Shown: positions 1 through 8,129, counted from the first letter of the stretch. The stretch: DNA of 34,760 nt from Bacteroidota bacterium (GCA_018267925.1 JAFDXO010000099.1:1-34760), one strand, 5' to 3'. The notes: generated from the sequence alone by a model not told the origin. Numbers and translations are program-made.

Positions 1-177
1 CTACTTTATGGGTATATCTTCCCAAATATTCTATTACCTGCTTAGGGCCTCCAAAAGGTCGTTTAGCATACACTACCCATTCTTTTTGAAACAGGCTTTC
101 TATAAGCAGTTTGTCCGTTATTTTACGCTATCTTAACTGCTGCACATACTTTGCCCGGAACACTTTGCTTAATGCCC
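1..177 (-). pseudogene. IS91-family transposase, internal fragment with stop codon
   Basis: Read on the minus strand this stretch translates to a piece of an IS91-type (Y2/HUH) transposase, with the characteristic segments ALSKVFRAKYVQQLR, then KEWVVYAKRPFGGPKQ and IEYLGRYTHK. It runs off the left edge of the window. The reading frame is interrupted by a TAG at 128-130, between QQLR and RKITD, with no frame change, so the gene is dead by a nonsense mutation. At its upstream side it joins a truncated tyrosine-recombinase gene; the two-gene order recombinase then transposase is usual for IS91-like elements of Bacteroidota. The protein motifs are seen directly; membership of IS91 is from recognised family motifs. 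Confidence 0.8.
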
Positions 178-696
178 TTACCGAAAACAAATACTTATTG
201 CTTCGTGTTTGTTTTTGCCATCGGCTCTGAGCATCTTATGTTTGAGCAAAGTAGCGGAATTAAGCATCGCCCATACTTCCTGCTTGCTCAGTACGGTGGG
301 TAGTTTCTTTTCACGCTTTATAGATGGTAGGTGTAGATGGCTGTACGGCAGCCCTTCGCCTTTGAGCATAAAGCGCAATCCGTAAACAGTGTGTTTGAAA
401 TAAGTTTCGGAAGGAGTCTTACTGCGTTGTTGCAGTTCGTAGAGATAATCCTTGATTTGTTCTTCGTCTAATTCTGTAGGCAGGCAGCCAAAGTGCAATG
501 CCATAGCGGCTATGTGACGGTTGTAGTTATCAAAGGTGCGCTTGCTCCTGCCAAGGATAGATATATTACGTTCAAAACGTTGCAGCAGTTCAGCAAATCC
601 TGTAACTTCGCCCTTCGGTTACACTCAGGGCAGGCTTAGGCACGATTGAGGTAGGTATTATACCTCAGTTCTTCCGGCGATTTTTTTTGTTGTCAT
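178..696 (-). pseudogene. Tyrosine recombinase/integrase of IS91-like element, broken
   Basis: The minus strand encodes the N-terminal, core-DNA-binding (SAM-like) part of a phage-integrase-type recombinase: RSKRTFDNYNRHIAAMALH, then the stretch around LPSIKREKKLPTVLSKQEVW at the start of the catalytic domain. None of the catalytic R/H/R/Y residues remain, because the gene runs into transposase sequence near 178-200. The original start is probably the ATG at 694-696. An 8-A run just after it (T8 on the plus strand, 681-688) puts MTTKK out of frame; removing one base restores SPEELRYNTYLNRA. That frame then stops at 636-638, where a small palindromic element appears inserted. There are thus at least three lesions: frameshift, insertion and 3' deletion. 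Confidence 0.75.
610..631. repeat. Small REP-like palindrome inserted in the recombinase remnant
   Basis: GCCCT at 610-614 is mirrored by AGGGC at 627-631. The sequence resembles the short GC-rich palindromes that are dispersed through many environmental Bacteroidota genomes. It sits exactly where the recombinase reading frame is lost (stop at 636-638), which suggests insertion into the gene. The assignment as a dispersed element is inference. Confidence 0.4.
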
Positions 697-819
697 AATA
701 ATTTGTATTTTAATGAACGCTAAATTTACGGATAGTTGCGGAAGGCTACCGTTGGTTTAGTTCAACAAGGTATTGCCAAGACTTGTCCCGACTCTTCGGG
801 AAGCGGGGCAGAACGGCTT

Positions 820-915
820 CGATTGGACATTTCCCGCTAAGGCGGGACAGGTCGTGCAAGGTTCAACATTCGTTCTCCGATTGAACTTTTCCCGCTTGGG
901 CGGGACAGGTTGTGC
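820..915. repeat. Two REP-like imperfect direct repeats, each with a palindrome
   Basis: Two 38-bp units, 820-857 and 878-915, match at most positions and are separated by 20 bp. Each contains a perfect 6-bp inverted repeat, TCCCGC/GCGGGA, at 832-847 (loop TAAG) and 890-905 (loop TTGG), followed by ACAGGT and GTGC. A related hairpin, TCCCGA/TCGGGA, lies just upstream at about 786-801. The units are GC-rich in an AT-rich surrounding and have no coding signal. They look like a doublet of REP-type elements. Plus-strand and minus-strand reading frames through them are fortuitous. Confidence 0.55.
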
Positions 916-977
916 TAAAAATCCGCCACTACGCAAAGCCGCAAACCGTTGGTGGCTATTATACAGACATTCTACAG

Positions 978-1202
978 ATGAAAAAGTATTTATTAAAAAT
1001 AGCAATAATGATTTTACTAACTGGTTTGACAAGCTCTGCTTTATCGCAGGACAAAGAGTTTGATCAATACACAATTACAGCAAAGGACACAACAAACAGA
1101 TTTCCTTTGGACTACAAAATTTCTAGACCAAGACTTGAATATTCCACTTGGGATAAAGACTACGATGTGTACTATAAATTTCTAACACCTGTATCGTCCT
1201 GA
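978..1202 (+). pseudogene. Secreted protein, truncated after about 74 residues
   Basis: From the ATG at 978 the frame begins MKKYLLKIAIMILLTG, a clean signal peptide with likely cleavage after TSSALS, followed by QDKEFDQYTITAKDTTNRF. An earlier in-frame ATG at 912 would prepend a polar stretch before the signal sequence and lies in repeat sequence, so it is unlikely. The frame ends abruptly at 1200-1202, exactly where a set of IS-end-like direct repeats begins (1197), so the 3' part of the gene has probably been lost to an insertion or deletion. I do not recognise the mature part. Confidence 0.45.
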
Positions 1203-1281
1203 AAAAAGTTTACACATTTTGGTTAAAAACCCTGATACAAATTTACACATTTATTTCAATCCTGAATACCGTTTACATTTG
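1197..1281. repeat. Three degenerate direct repeats, possible IS terminus
   Basis: Three copies of a motif of the form CCTGA(T)A-n-TTTACA(CA)TTT begin at about 1197, 1230 and 1260, spaced about 31 bp. Serial TTTACA-type transposase-binding repeats are known at the ends of IS21-like elements, and the first copy starts where a secreted-protein frame is cut off. No transposase gene follows within the window, so this would be a stranded IS end. The family assignment is inference. Confidence 0.35.
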
Positions 1282-1582
1282 CAGGCTGGAAGAAGCGGAA
1301 ACAGGCTTTGCTGAGGAGCAACTTGTCAGGAATAATCCAGTCAGATGACAGTAGAGTTTTTCCAAAGGATCGCCCAATTGGCTCAATTTATTCAAACAAA
1401 TATCCTGATCGAAAAAACCGTAATCTCTAAATCATTTATATCACTTCGTATCTATTGGGTAATTGAATATATATACTAATGTTCATCGCTATACAAAAAC
1501 TTCACAATATAATGTATTGTTAATTTTATTTTTTAGAGGTACCCTATATGGATACATTGGAGCAGGTAATTAATCCCAATGA
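1282..1582. other. Non-coding or decayed stretch, nothing recognised
   Basis: No supported gene. A 44-codon plus-strand frame beginning MTVEFFQRIAQLAQF at about 1345 is open but matches nothing I recognise and shows no good start context. The sequence lies between IS-end-like repeats and a decayed sorting domain, so it is probably debris. Confidence 0.4.
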
Positions 1583-1883
1583 CATTTTTTCAAGAAGCTG
1601 TGTGTATTTAACGGCTTCAATGGCTATTCCTTATCTGTCAACGATCCTAATAAGATGAAGCCATTTACGGTTTTCCCTAATCCGGCGCAGAGTACGCTAC
1701 ATTACAGCGAGCAGCCAAGCGGGCTGTTCTCAGTATATGACATGGGCGGCAAACAAGTGTTGCAAGGCAATACCGATTCCAACGGCGAGATAGACATCAA
1801 AACCCTTACCCACCAGTGCTTATCTGCTCAAAATAGGCGAGCAAACGATTCGGTTTTTGAAGGAGTGGTGGGGGGGATTTTAA
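1583..1883 (+). pseudogene. Type IX secretion C-terminal sorting domain remnant
   Basis: The frame shows a classic type A sorting domain of type IX secretion substrates: FTVFPNPAQSTLHY, then LFSVYDMGGKQVLQGNTD and GEIDIKTL. Family members end with a line such as AYLLKIGEQTIRFLKEW; here that line is present but one frame over, from about 1815 to the stop at 1881-1883. A single-base indel in the ACCCTTACCCACC stretch around 1802-1814 therefore broke the domain. The frame is open upstream only to 1583 and has no start codon or catalytic/passenger domain. It is the tail of a formerly secreted surface protein, shown by a direct read of both frames. Confidence 0.8.
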
Positions 1884-1887
1884 AAAC

Positions 1888-1924
1888 AAAGGCTTGTTGG
1901 TTTAGTTAAAACTTACAAGCCTTT
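1888..1924 (-). terminator. Rho-independent terminator after the mrp gene (bidirectional)
   Basis: Perfect 10-bp inverted repeat, AAAGGCTTGT at 1888-1897 and ACAAGCCTTT at 1915-1924. On the minus strand it is followed by a T-rich run (TTTGTTTTT), and it lies 30 bp past the end of the minus-strand ATPase gene. Confidence 0.75.
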
Positions 1925-1953
1925 GCTTTTAAATTAAAATTTGAACAAAAGGA

Positions 1954-3048
1954 TTAGTTCATTTCCACAACTTGGGTCGGCTGTATAGCTGCATTTCGGA
2001 TAGAAACAGCTCTGGCCACGGCTCCTGCCAAGTCAAGAAAGGATTGACGGGATACGTGTTCATCGTCAACTACCGCCGGAATACCTTGATCACCGCCTTC
2101 GCGAATACTTTGAACAAGGGGGATTTCGCCTAAAAACGATAAGTCAAACTGCTCAGCCATTAAGGCTGCACCCCCTTTTCCAAAGATGTAGTATTTGTTA
2201 TCTGGAAGTTCAGCCGGAGTGAAGTAAGACATGTTTTCAACCACACCCAAAATAGGAACATTAATCTGTTGTTGTTTTAGCATCATGATCGCTTTTTTGG
2301 CATCGGCTGCAGCAACAGCTTGAGGGGTAGAAACAACAATAGCACCGGTTACAGGAACGGTTTGTACAAGGGTAAGATGTATATCACCGGTTCCGGGTGG
2401 CATGTCTATCACTAAATAATCTAACTCTTGCCAATAGACATCTCCAATAAATTGCTTCAAGGCAGAACTGGCTTGAGGTCCACGCCAAATCACTGCTTGC
2501 TTTTCGTCCACCAATAAACCAATTGACATAGCCTTGATTCCATAACGCTCAATTGGAACAATCATTCCCTTTCCATCAACTGTCGTCATCATGGGGCGTT
2601 CATTACGGATACCGAGCATCATAGGAATAGAAGGTCCATAGATATCTGCATCTAATAAGCCAACTTTGGCTCCGCCTTGAGCAAGTCCTAATGCCAGATT
2701 GGTTGCTACTGTACTTTTACCAACACCTCCTTTTCCCGATACTACAGCAATAATATTTTTTACGCCCGGTAACACGTCTTTTCGGTCTTTTCGGTTACTT
2801 GAAGTGCGTGCGGTCATAATGATGTTAATAATCGCCTCCTTATCTACCAACAATTTGATAGCATTGAGGCAGGCTTGCTCTATCATTTCTTTTAATGGAC
2901 AAGCAGGAGTAGTTAACACAACTGTAAAAGCTATACTTTTCCCGTCAATGACAATATCTTGTACCATATTGAGTGTGACTAAATCTTTGCCCAAATCAGG
3001 CTCTTGAACATTACTGAGAGCCGCCAACACCGCTTCTTTCGTTATCAT
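1954..3048 (-). CDS. mrp: Mrp/ApbC-type P-loop ATPase, iron-sulfur cluster carrier
   Basis: A 364-aa Mrp/NBP35-family protein. Residues 1-85 form a MIP18/DUF59 domain (NVQEPDLGKDLVTLNMV, then PACPLKEMI). The nucleotide-binding domain follows, with a deviant Walker A GKGGVGKS at about 105-112, DADIYGPSIP, and VIDMPPGTGDIHLTL. The family loads or transfers Fe-S clusters in the cytoplasm. The C-terminal CxxC that binds the bridging cluster in enteric ApbC is not there: after VVENMSYF the sequence reads TPAELPDNKYYIFGKGG. To my knowledge this is the usual Bacteroidota form. It is transcribed away from its neighbours, with a strong terminator downstream, and looks monocistronic. Confidence 0.92.
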   Translation of the reverse strand: MITKEAVLAALSNVQEPDLGKDLVTLNMVQDIVIDGKSIAFTVVLTTPACPLKEMIEQACLNAIKLLVDKEAIINIIMTARTSSNRKDRKDVLPGVKNIIAVVSGKGGVGKSTVATNLALGLAQGGAKVGLLDADIYGPSIPMMLGIRNERPMMTTVDGKGMIVPIERYGIKAMSIGLLVDEKQAVIWRGPQASSALKQFIGDVYWQELDYLVIDMPPGTGDIHLTLVQTVPVTGAIVVSTPQAVAAADAKKAIMMLKQQQINVPILGVVENMSYFTPAELPDNKYYIFGKGGAALMAEQFDLSFLGEIPLVQSIREGGDQGIPAVVDDEHVSRQSFLDLAGAVARAVSIRNAAIQPTQVVEMN

Positions 3049-3144
3049 ATATCTTTGTTAATTTGCTTAGAAATGCGGTGCAAAAATACGCTATTGATGT
3101 GTTACTTTGCGGTTGAAAGAACAATCAAAAATTTTAGCTTTTTC

Positions 3145-3780
3145 ATGGTGAGTAAATTCGGAAGTCTGTTAGTGTGTTGGGTACTTTTGTCTTGCACCTT
3201 ATGGGGACAGACAGCATTTGATAATATTGTGCAAATAAATGGAATAGCTATGACCGCAGATAGTTTGCGAGGCGTACCGGGTGCTATTGTGTTGGTGAAA
3301 AATAAGAATAGAGGTGTAGCAGCAAGTAATCAAGGTGTTTTTTCCATTGTCGTTTATAAAGGAGATACGTTGCAATTTTCAGCACTTGGATATCGTTCGA
3401 AAGAGTATGTGGTTCCAAATAATATTGCCGGACAGCAAGCCAGTTTAATTCAATTAATGGTGCAGGATACATTCTATCTGCCGGAAACGATTATTCGTCC
3501 TTATCCATCGCGAGATGCGTTTAACTATGCCTTTAAATACGGTCAAATTCCCGATGACCAATATGAGGTTGCTCGTAAAAACACGGATGTGTTGACCTTG
3601 AGAGCCTTGGCTTATCTGTTGCCAAAAGATGGAGCAGAAAACCAATCTGCTTATCAAAATATCCAGCAGCAACAAGCTGTTTATTATGGTCAGCGACCAC
3701 CGATGAATATTTTTAACCCTTTGGCTTGGGCGGAGTTTTTCGACGCTTGGAAGCGGGGCGATTTCAGAAAAAAATATTAG
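3145..3780 (+). CDS. Secreted carboxypeptidase-regulatory-like domain protein
   Basis: About 211 aa from the ATG at 3145, which gives a good signal peptide (MVSKFGSLLVCWVLLSC, then TLWGQ before the mature part). An earlier in-frame ATG at 3004 would overlap mrp and add a non-signal leader, so I reject it. Residues 30-110 look like a carboxypeptidase-D regulatory-like beta-sandwich (GVPGAIVLVKNKNRGVAAS, NQGVFSIVVYKGDTLQFSALGY), a domain common in Bacteroidota exported and TonB-linked proteins. The C-terminal part (YPSRDAFNYAFKYGQIPDD, then INPLAWAEFF-like sequence near the end) is family-specific and of unknown role. It stands alone; the function is not known. Confidence 0.75.
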   Translation: MVSKFGSLLVCWVLLSCTLWGQTAFDNIVQINGIAMTADSLRGVPGAIVLVKNKNRGVAASNQGVFSIVVYKGDTLQFSALGYRSKEYVVPNNIAGQQASLIQLMVQDTFYLPETIIRPYPSRDAFNYAFKYGQIPDDQYEVARKNTDVLTLRALAYLLPKDGAENQSAYQNIQQQQAVYYGQRPPMNIFNPLAWAEFFDAWKRGDFRKKY

Positions 3781-3959
3781 GCAGTATTATTGAAATTGCT
3801 TGCTTTCTTTTGAAAATAATTTTTAGCTTTACATCGGTGAAGCACTTTATTATTTCCTGCCCTCTTGCGTTGCCAAAATTTGTGTTAATAAATAATTTCC
3901 GGCGTTAGTATGATTATACTCTACCAAAGGAATAAAATGACTAAAACGACTTACATATT

Positions 3960-4538
3960 ATGTTGCGAATTTTTCCCTCGGAAGAATATCGAGAAGTTAC
4001 CCTTGACGGTTCATTAAAACTCCGTTATGCTATCTCAAACTTTGGGCGGCTCATTAGTTTTACCCAACATTTTGAAGATGGTAGATTACTGAATGGGGGC
4101 AAAATTGAGGGTTATAGAATATTTCGGTATAAAATTCGAGAAGATGGAATACAAAAGCATCGCCATAAGTTTTTCTATCGCATGGTTGCCGAACAGTTTT
4201 TAGTAAAACCTTCAGATGATCATCGCTATGTTTTGCATTTAGACCATAATATGCAAAACGACCAAGTGATTAACCTCAAATGGGCAACGAAAGAAGAAAT
4301 GTTGGCGCATCAAAAAACAAGCCCTAAAGTACAAGAAGCTAAACAAAAATTAGTGGAGTATAACAAGTTGCGTGATGGGCACAAACTGACTCCTACTAAG
4401 GTTATCATGATAAAAAGAGCACTTGCCAACCCCGAACGAAAAACCCGAATGAAGATGTTAGCCAAACAATTTGGCATAAGCGAAATGCAGCTCTATCGCA
4501 TTAAGTCCGGGGAGAATTGGGGACACATAAAAATTTGA
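3960..4538 (+). CDS. NUMOD4/HNH-type endonuclease-like protein
   Basis: 192 aa. The N-terminal part (EEYREVTLDGSLKLRYAISN, FGRLISF) fits a NUMOD4-type motif, followed by an HNH-like core (FFYRMVAEQFL, then RYVLHLDHNMQNDQVINLKW) with paired histidines and the conserved N-L-K-W. The C-terminal 60 residues (KLTPTKVIMIKRALANPERK and IRK-like helices ending MLAKQFGISEMQLYRIKSG) form a helix-turn-helix, probably for DNA binding. HNH proteins of this type occur in homing-endonuclease settings and as free-standing Bacteroidota genes. Here it stands alone between convergent genes with no intron or intein in sight. Nuclease activity is inferred from family only. Confidence 0.75.
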   Translation: MLRIFPSEEYREVTLDGSLKLRYAISNFGRLISFTQHFEDGRLLNGGKIEGYRIFRYKIREDGIQKHRHKFFYRMVAEQFLVKPSDDHRYVLHLDHNMQNDQVINLKWATKEEMLAHQKTSPKVQEAKQKLVEYNKLRDGHKLTPTKVIMIKRALANPERKTRMKMLAKQFGISEMQLYRIKSGENWGHIKI

Positions 4539-4563
4539 ATTTCTTTAGCTTGTCAAAGTTTAT

Positions 4564-5058
4564 TTAAAGATTGGTTAGTGATCGCTGCATCTCTTTTACT
4601 TTTTCTAAATTGGCAAGTTTGAATTCGTGCAATTTCTGGCTTAATTCTTTGCTATGTGTAGCCAGAATTTGAACAGCCAGCAATCCTGCATTGTATGCTG
4701 CATTGATGGCTACCGTAGCTACCGGCACACCGTTGGGCATTTGTACTATACTCAAAAGTGAATCCCAACCATCAATAGAGTTGCTTGATTTGACGGGTAC
4801 ACCAATCACCGGTAAGGTCGTGATGGCAGCTACCATTCCCGGAAGGTGTGCGGCACCACCGGCACCTGCAATGATTATTTTCAATCCGCGTGCCGATGCT
4901 TCTTTGGCATAGTCATACATTAGTTGTGGGCTACGATGTGCTGACACAACCTGGAATTCTACATCAATACCAAATTCTTCTAAAATTTTTTTTGCCGGCT
5001 GCATCACGGAGGCATCCGAGCTGCTACCCATGATTATTCCTACAACGGGTTGACTCAT
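4564..5058 (-). CDS. purE: N5-carboxyaminoimidazole ribonucleotide mutase PurE
   Basis: 164 aa, the usual length for class I PurE, which moves the carboxylate of N5-CAIR to C4 to give CAIR in purine synthesis. Visible hallmarks are [13 protein letters not shown] at 8-19, SAHRSP at 39-44 with the catalytic His41, and [15 protein letters not shown]. It follows purK by only 7 bp, so the two form an operon carrying consecutive steps. The frame ends 25 bp before the convergent HNH gene. Confidence 0.96.
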   Translation of the reverse strand: MSQPVVGIIMGSSSDASVMQPAKKILEEFGIDVEFQVVSAHRSPQLMYDYAKEASARGLKIIIAGAGGAAHLPGMVAAITTLPVIGVPVKSSNSIDGWDSLLSIVQMPNGVPVATVAINAAYNAGLLAVQILATHSKELSQKLHEFKLANLEKVKEMQRSLTNL

Positions 5059-5065
5059 TTTTCTA

Positions 5066-6181
5066 TTAGCTGTTTAAAATGTTTTTTATAGTTGTTGCTT
5101 TTAATAATGCTGCTTCTATGGTTTCATCAAGGATAGTGATATGCCCTAATTTTCGACCCTTTCTTTCTTTTTTCCCATACCAGTGAATGTGTACATTTTT
5201 CATTGATAGAATGGAACGAAGTTGTTCTGCTAAATTACTACCCCTATCTGCTTTCCCAAGAACATTTACCATAGCACTGGGTGATAGGGTAGAAGGATCA
5301 CCAAGTGGTAAGCCTAACACTGCACGTAATACTTGTTCATATTGTGAGGTCAGGCACGCTTCAATAGAATGATGACCACTATTGTGTGGGCGAGGTGCCA
5401 ACTCATTTACTAAGACGGAACTATCCTGTAATACAAACATTTCAACAGCTACAATGCCAATAAGGTTAGTCGTTTGAGCTACCTCGATAGCCAGTGATTT
5501 TGCTTTTTCAGCAACAGAAGGGGATATTCTTGCCGGACTAAGTTGATAATCAAGAATGTTATTGGCGGTATCAAAAACCATACTTACGGCATCAAAAAGT
5601 TTGATTTCTCCGGTTTCATTTCTTGCTACAATCACCGATATTTCTTCGGCAATCGGAACAAATTGTTCTACTACACATTCTGCATCAAAAGCCTCATTGA
5701 TGTCTTCTGCTTGACGCAAAACCATTACGCCGTGTCCGTCATATCCATCTCTACATAGTTTTAAACAAAGAGGAAATGAGGCATTAAGTTGGCGCAATTC
5801 GTCTCTGCCTTTTACAAAAAGCCCCGGCACTACGGGAATGCCTTTCGATACTAAAAATTGCTTTTGTTTCCACTTGTCTTGAACCATTCCTATGGTTTCC
5901 GGTGATGGGAATATGAATTTCCCTTTTTCTCTTAGGTCAAATAAAGCTTGAACGTTGACAGCTTCTTTTTCAATGGTTAGTACATCTACACTTTCGCCAA
6001 AACGCATTACATCATCATAATTTAGCGGATCGCCAACTACAAAATGGGTGGCATACATGCGGCAAGGTGCTTGGGGGTCAAGTTCCAAAACTGAAATAGG
6101 TATTCCTAAAGATATGCCCGATTGAATAAGCATAGCACCTAATTGACCGCCACCCAAAATCCCTAACTTTTTTTCTATCAT
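5066..6181 (-). CDS. purK: N5-carboxyaminoimidazole ribonucleotide synthase PurK
   Basis: 371 aa, full length for PurK, an ATP-grasp ligase that makes N5-CAIR from AIR, bicarbonate and ATP. Hallmarks are [15 protein letters not shown] at the N-terminus, [14 protein letters not shown] in the ATP-grasp fold, the [18 protein letters not shown] segment, and [18 protein letters not shown], a clear PurK signature. The first gene of a purK-purE operon. A TACTTTTG box (minus strand, 6204-6211) lies upstream, but no partner -33 box at normal spacing is visible. Confidence 0.96.
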   Translation of the reverse strand: MIEKKLGILGGGQLGAMLIQSGISLGIPISVLELDPQAPCRMYATHFVVGDPLNYDDVMRFGESVDVLTIEKEAVNVQALFDLREKGKFIFPSPETIGMVQDKWKQKQFLVSKGIPVVPGLFVKGRDELRQLNASFPLCLKLCRDGYDGHGVMVLRQAEDINEAFDAECVVEQFVPIAEEISVIVARNETGEIKLFDAVSMVFDTANNILDYQLSPARISPSVAEKAKSLAIEVAQTTNLIGIVAVEMFVLQDSSVLVNELAPRPHNSGHHSIEACLTSQYEQVLRAVLGLPLGDPSTLSPSAMVNVLGKADRGSNLAEQLRSILSMKNVHIHWYGKKERKGRKLGHITILDETIEAALLKATTIKNILNS

Positions 6182-6303
6182 GTTTTAAAAGAAAAATAAT
6201 GCGCAAAAGTACGTTGTACAATGGCAAAAGTTAAGGTTAAATCAAAAGCAACAGTTTAAATCCCCAGTATGTGGAAAGGTTATAGCTGCATTTAGGTTGG
6301 CTA

Positions 6304-6336
6304 TTTGTCGAAATTTAAACAACAGACGTACCTTTG
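6304..6336 (+). promoter_or_regulatory. Bacteroidota-type promoter of trxA
   Basis: TTTG at 6304-6307 and TACCTTTG at 6329-6336 are separated by 21 bp, matching the Bacteroidota housekeeping consensus TTTG-N19-21-TAnnTTTG. The expected start site is about 6343, giving a leader of about 30 nt before the trxA ATG at 6374. Confidence 0.75.
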
Positions 6337-6373
6337 TGCCTCAATCATTGAAACCAACTAAACAAACATAAAA

Positions 6374-6691
6374 ATGGCTGCAGTTTTCACCGACGCAAAC
6401 TTTGACAACGAAGTATTAAAAACCGACAAACTATCCGTAATTGACTTTTGGGCACCTTGGTGCGGACCTTGCTTGGCCTTAGGGCCAACCATCGAAACCT
6501 TAGCTAAGGAATACGATGGAAAAGTGAACATTGGCAAAGTAAATGTTGATGAAAATCCACAACTTTCTATCAACTATGGCATCACTTCTATTCCAGCTGT
6601 TTTGTTTATTAAGAACGGACAGGTAGTGGATAAGCAAGTAGGAGCAGCACCTAAAAACATCTTTGACAAAAAGATTCAACAACACATGTAA
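6374..6691 (+). CDS. trxA: Thioredoxin
   Basis: 105 aa, the normal length of a single-domain cytoplasmic thioredoxin. The redox site WAPWCGPC places the cysteines at 30 and 33, and the cis-proline loop [15 protein letters not shown] is intact. No signal peptide. It has its own consensus promoter and a strong terminator, so it is a single-gene unit. It keeps protein disulfides reduced and feeds electrons to reductases. Confidence 0.96.
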   Translation: MAAVFTDANFDNEVLKTDKLSVIDFWAPWCGPCLALGPTIETLAKEYDGKVNIGKVNVDENPQLSINYGITSIPAVLFIKNGQVVDKQVGAAPKNIFDKKIQQHM

Positions 6692-6716
6692 TCCTACTCC
6701 CAAAAATATTTTTTGG

Positions 6717-6750
6717 AAAGCACCTCGTAGCTCTACGCGGTGCTTTTTTT
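6717..6750 (+). terminator. Rho-independent terminator of trxA
   Basis: AAGCACC at 6718-6724 pairs with GGTGCTT at 6739-6745, and the right arm runs into a T tract ending at 6750. Confidence 0.85.
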
Positions 6751-6803
6751 CATAACAGAAATTGGCATTGTTTTAGCAATATTGAAACTACAAAAGCATA
6801 AAA

Positions 6804-7271
6804 ATGAATCAACTGATTGCGTTTATTGGGCTTGCCTTCATTACAATGAACATATCTTGTATAAACCACAAACCCATAGCTGATAAATCAAGCCCAACTT
6901 CAGCTCATTCCGACTCTTCTTTGTTAACCGAAAAGTATTGGAAGTTGGTAGAGCTAAATGGCACATCAGTAGCATGGAAAGAAGGTTGGGTGCATGAGCC
7001 ACAAATAACTTTTCAATCTTCAGACCATCGAGTTCATGGAAATGGCGGTTGCAATACATTTTTTGGAACTTATCAAATAGGAAGCGGTAATAGCATTCAT
7101 CTTTCGCAGATGGGTGCTACCATGATGGCTTGCCCCAATATGGAAACTGAAACTGCATTTTTACAAACATTAGAAAAGGTGGATAATTACACAGTAATAG
7201 GAGATACATTAATACTGAACAAAGCCCGTATGGCTCCTTTGGCTCGATTTATTGCTGTTTATATGGAATAG
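6804..7271 (+). CDS. META-domain (HslJ-like) lipoprotein
   Basis: 155 aa. Residues 1-19 are a lipoprotein signal ending TMNISC, with Cys19 as the likely lipidated residue. The rest is a META/HslJ domain: KYWKLVELNG near residue 45, HGNGGCNTFFGTYQI at about 78-92, and MGATMMACPNMETETAFL, all typical of the family. HslJ-like proteins are envelope lipoproteins linked to stress and drug tolerance; the molecular role is not known. Monocistronic, 112 bp after the trxA terminator region. Confidence 0.85.
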   Translation: MNQLIAFIGLAFITMNISCINHKPIADKSSPTSAHSDSSLLTEKYWKLVELNGTSVAWKEGWVHEPQITFQSSDHRVHGNGGCNTFFGTYQIGSGNSIHLSQMGATMMACPNMETETAFLQTLEKVDNYTVIGDTLILNKARMAPLARFIAVYME

Positions 7272-7395
7272 TGCCAAAACTTCTTCAGCACTCGAAATAT
7301 CAAGCTCTTTTTACAGTCAAAAGTACCCTGTTAAACAACAAAATAAATGAGGTGATTAACAGCGTATTTTTTTAGTGAAAAATCAAAACGAAGAG

Positions 7396-7467
7396 TGGTC
7401 TCACCAAGAATCGAACTTGGATCTAGAGTTTAGGAAACTCCTATTCTATCCATTGAACTATGAGACC
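7396..7467 (-). tRNA. tRNA-Arg (anticodon CCT)
   Basis: On the minus strand the full cloverleaf can be drawn: acceptor GGTCTCA with TGAGACC; D stem GTTC/GAAT; anticodon stem GGAGT/ACTCT with loop TTCCTAA giving anticodon CCT; T arm CAAG-TTCGATT-CTTG; discriminator A at 7396. CCA is not encoded. It decodes AGG. Confidence 0.93.
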
Positions 7468-7532
7468 TTTTTTTGATCCAGTTTATTTTTTAAGCGCCGC
7501 AAAAATAAGCGTCTGAGTTGATTGTACAAGAG

Positions 7533-8129
7533 TTAATTCTTCCAATGAAGTGTTTCTAAAAGACGCACAATGTCATGCTCTAAAAAATCATTGGCAGGCT
7601 TTAGTGAATCTGCATTAGGACTAACATCAAAATACAAAGCACCTCGAATAAAGTGATGAACAGAATCGGTAGCTATAAATTGATGAGCTGAAGCAGCATT
7701 TCCGCCTACGTCATACAAAATACCATACACATGTTGTTGGGGAAAATGAAAAGCCCGATCACCAATATAATCTGCTCTTTTGCTATGTACCGTGAATGAC
7801 ATTTCATGTGCATCTTCCATTAGTTTGCTCAAGGGTTGTTGTGCTGTAATATTCTTGTAAGAAACGTATAAAGTACCACCAATAGTTGGGAAGTCAATAT
7901 TTAACCAATAAGGGTTTTCAGGTTTTTGCCCAAAAAACAAAGTATCCTTTATGACACGTGCATAAACAGGATATTCAAACGAATAAGGAAAGGAGGCATC
8001 GTTAAAAGAAACATATTGGTGCTCGGGAAACGTTGTCTTGGCATATCCGCGTGGTTTGGGTGTATAAGTTTCAGGACGACAAGCACCCAATGTTGTCATA
8101 AAAACCAAGAATATACAAAATCGCATCAT
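7533..8129 (-). CDS. gldD: Gliding motility lipoprotein GldD
   Basis: 198 aa. The lipoprotein signal ends TTLGAC with Cys17 lipidated. The opening of the mature protein, ETYTPKPRGYAKTTFPEH, then FPYSFEYPVYA and YWLNIDFPTIGGTLYVSYK, is the GldD pattern. In Flavobacterium johnsoniae gldD is needed for gliding motility and associates genetically with the type IX secretion machinery in the cell envelope. Here it stands alone, divergent from the DUF3467 gene. Together with the sorting-domain remnant at 1583-1883 it points to a type IX secretion system in this organism. Confidence 0.88.
   Translation of the reverse strand: MMRFCIFLVFMTTLGACRPETYTPKPRGYAKTTFPEHQYVSFNDASFPYSFEYPVYARVIKDTLFFGQKPENPYWLNIDFPTIGGTLYVSYKNITAQQPLSKLMEDAHEMSFTVHSKRADYIGDRAFHFPQQHVYGILYDVGGNAASAHQFIATDSVHHFIRGALYFDVSPNADSLKPANDFLEHDIVRLLETLHWKN

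Noticed and set aside
915..977. An attC-like integron recombination site before the truncated secreted gene
   Set aside because: GTTGGTG resembles a GTTRRRY core but the third R is wrong and no convincing paired site was found.
757..1074. Reading frames of about 100 codons on both strands across the REP-like repeats
   Set aside because: They run through the duplicated palindromes, have proline/arginine-rich low-information sequence and no homologous motifs.
3004..3144. Longer start for the carboxypeptidase-regulatory-like gene
   Set aside because: It overlaps mrp and puts a polar leader before an obvious signal peptide at 3145.
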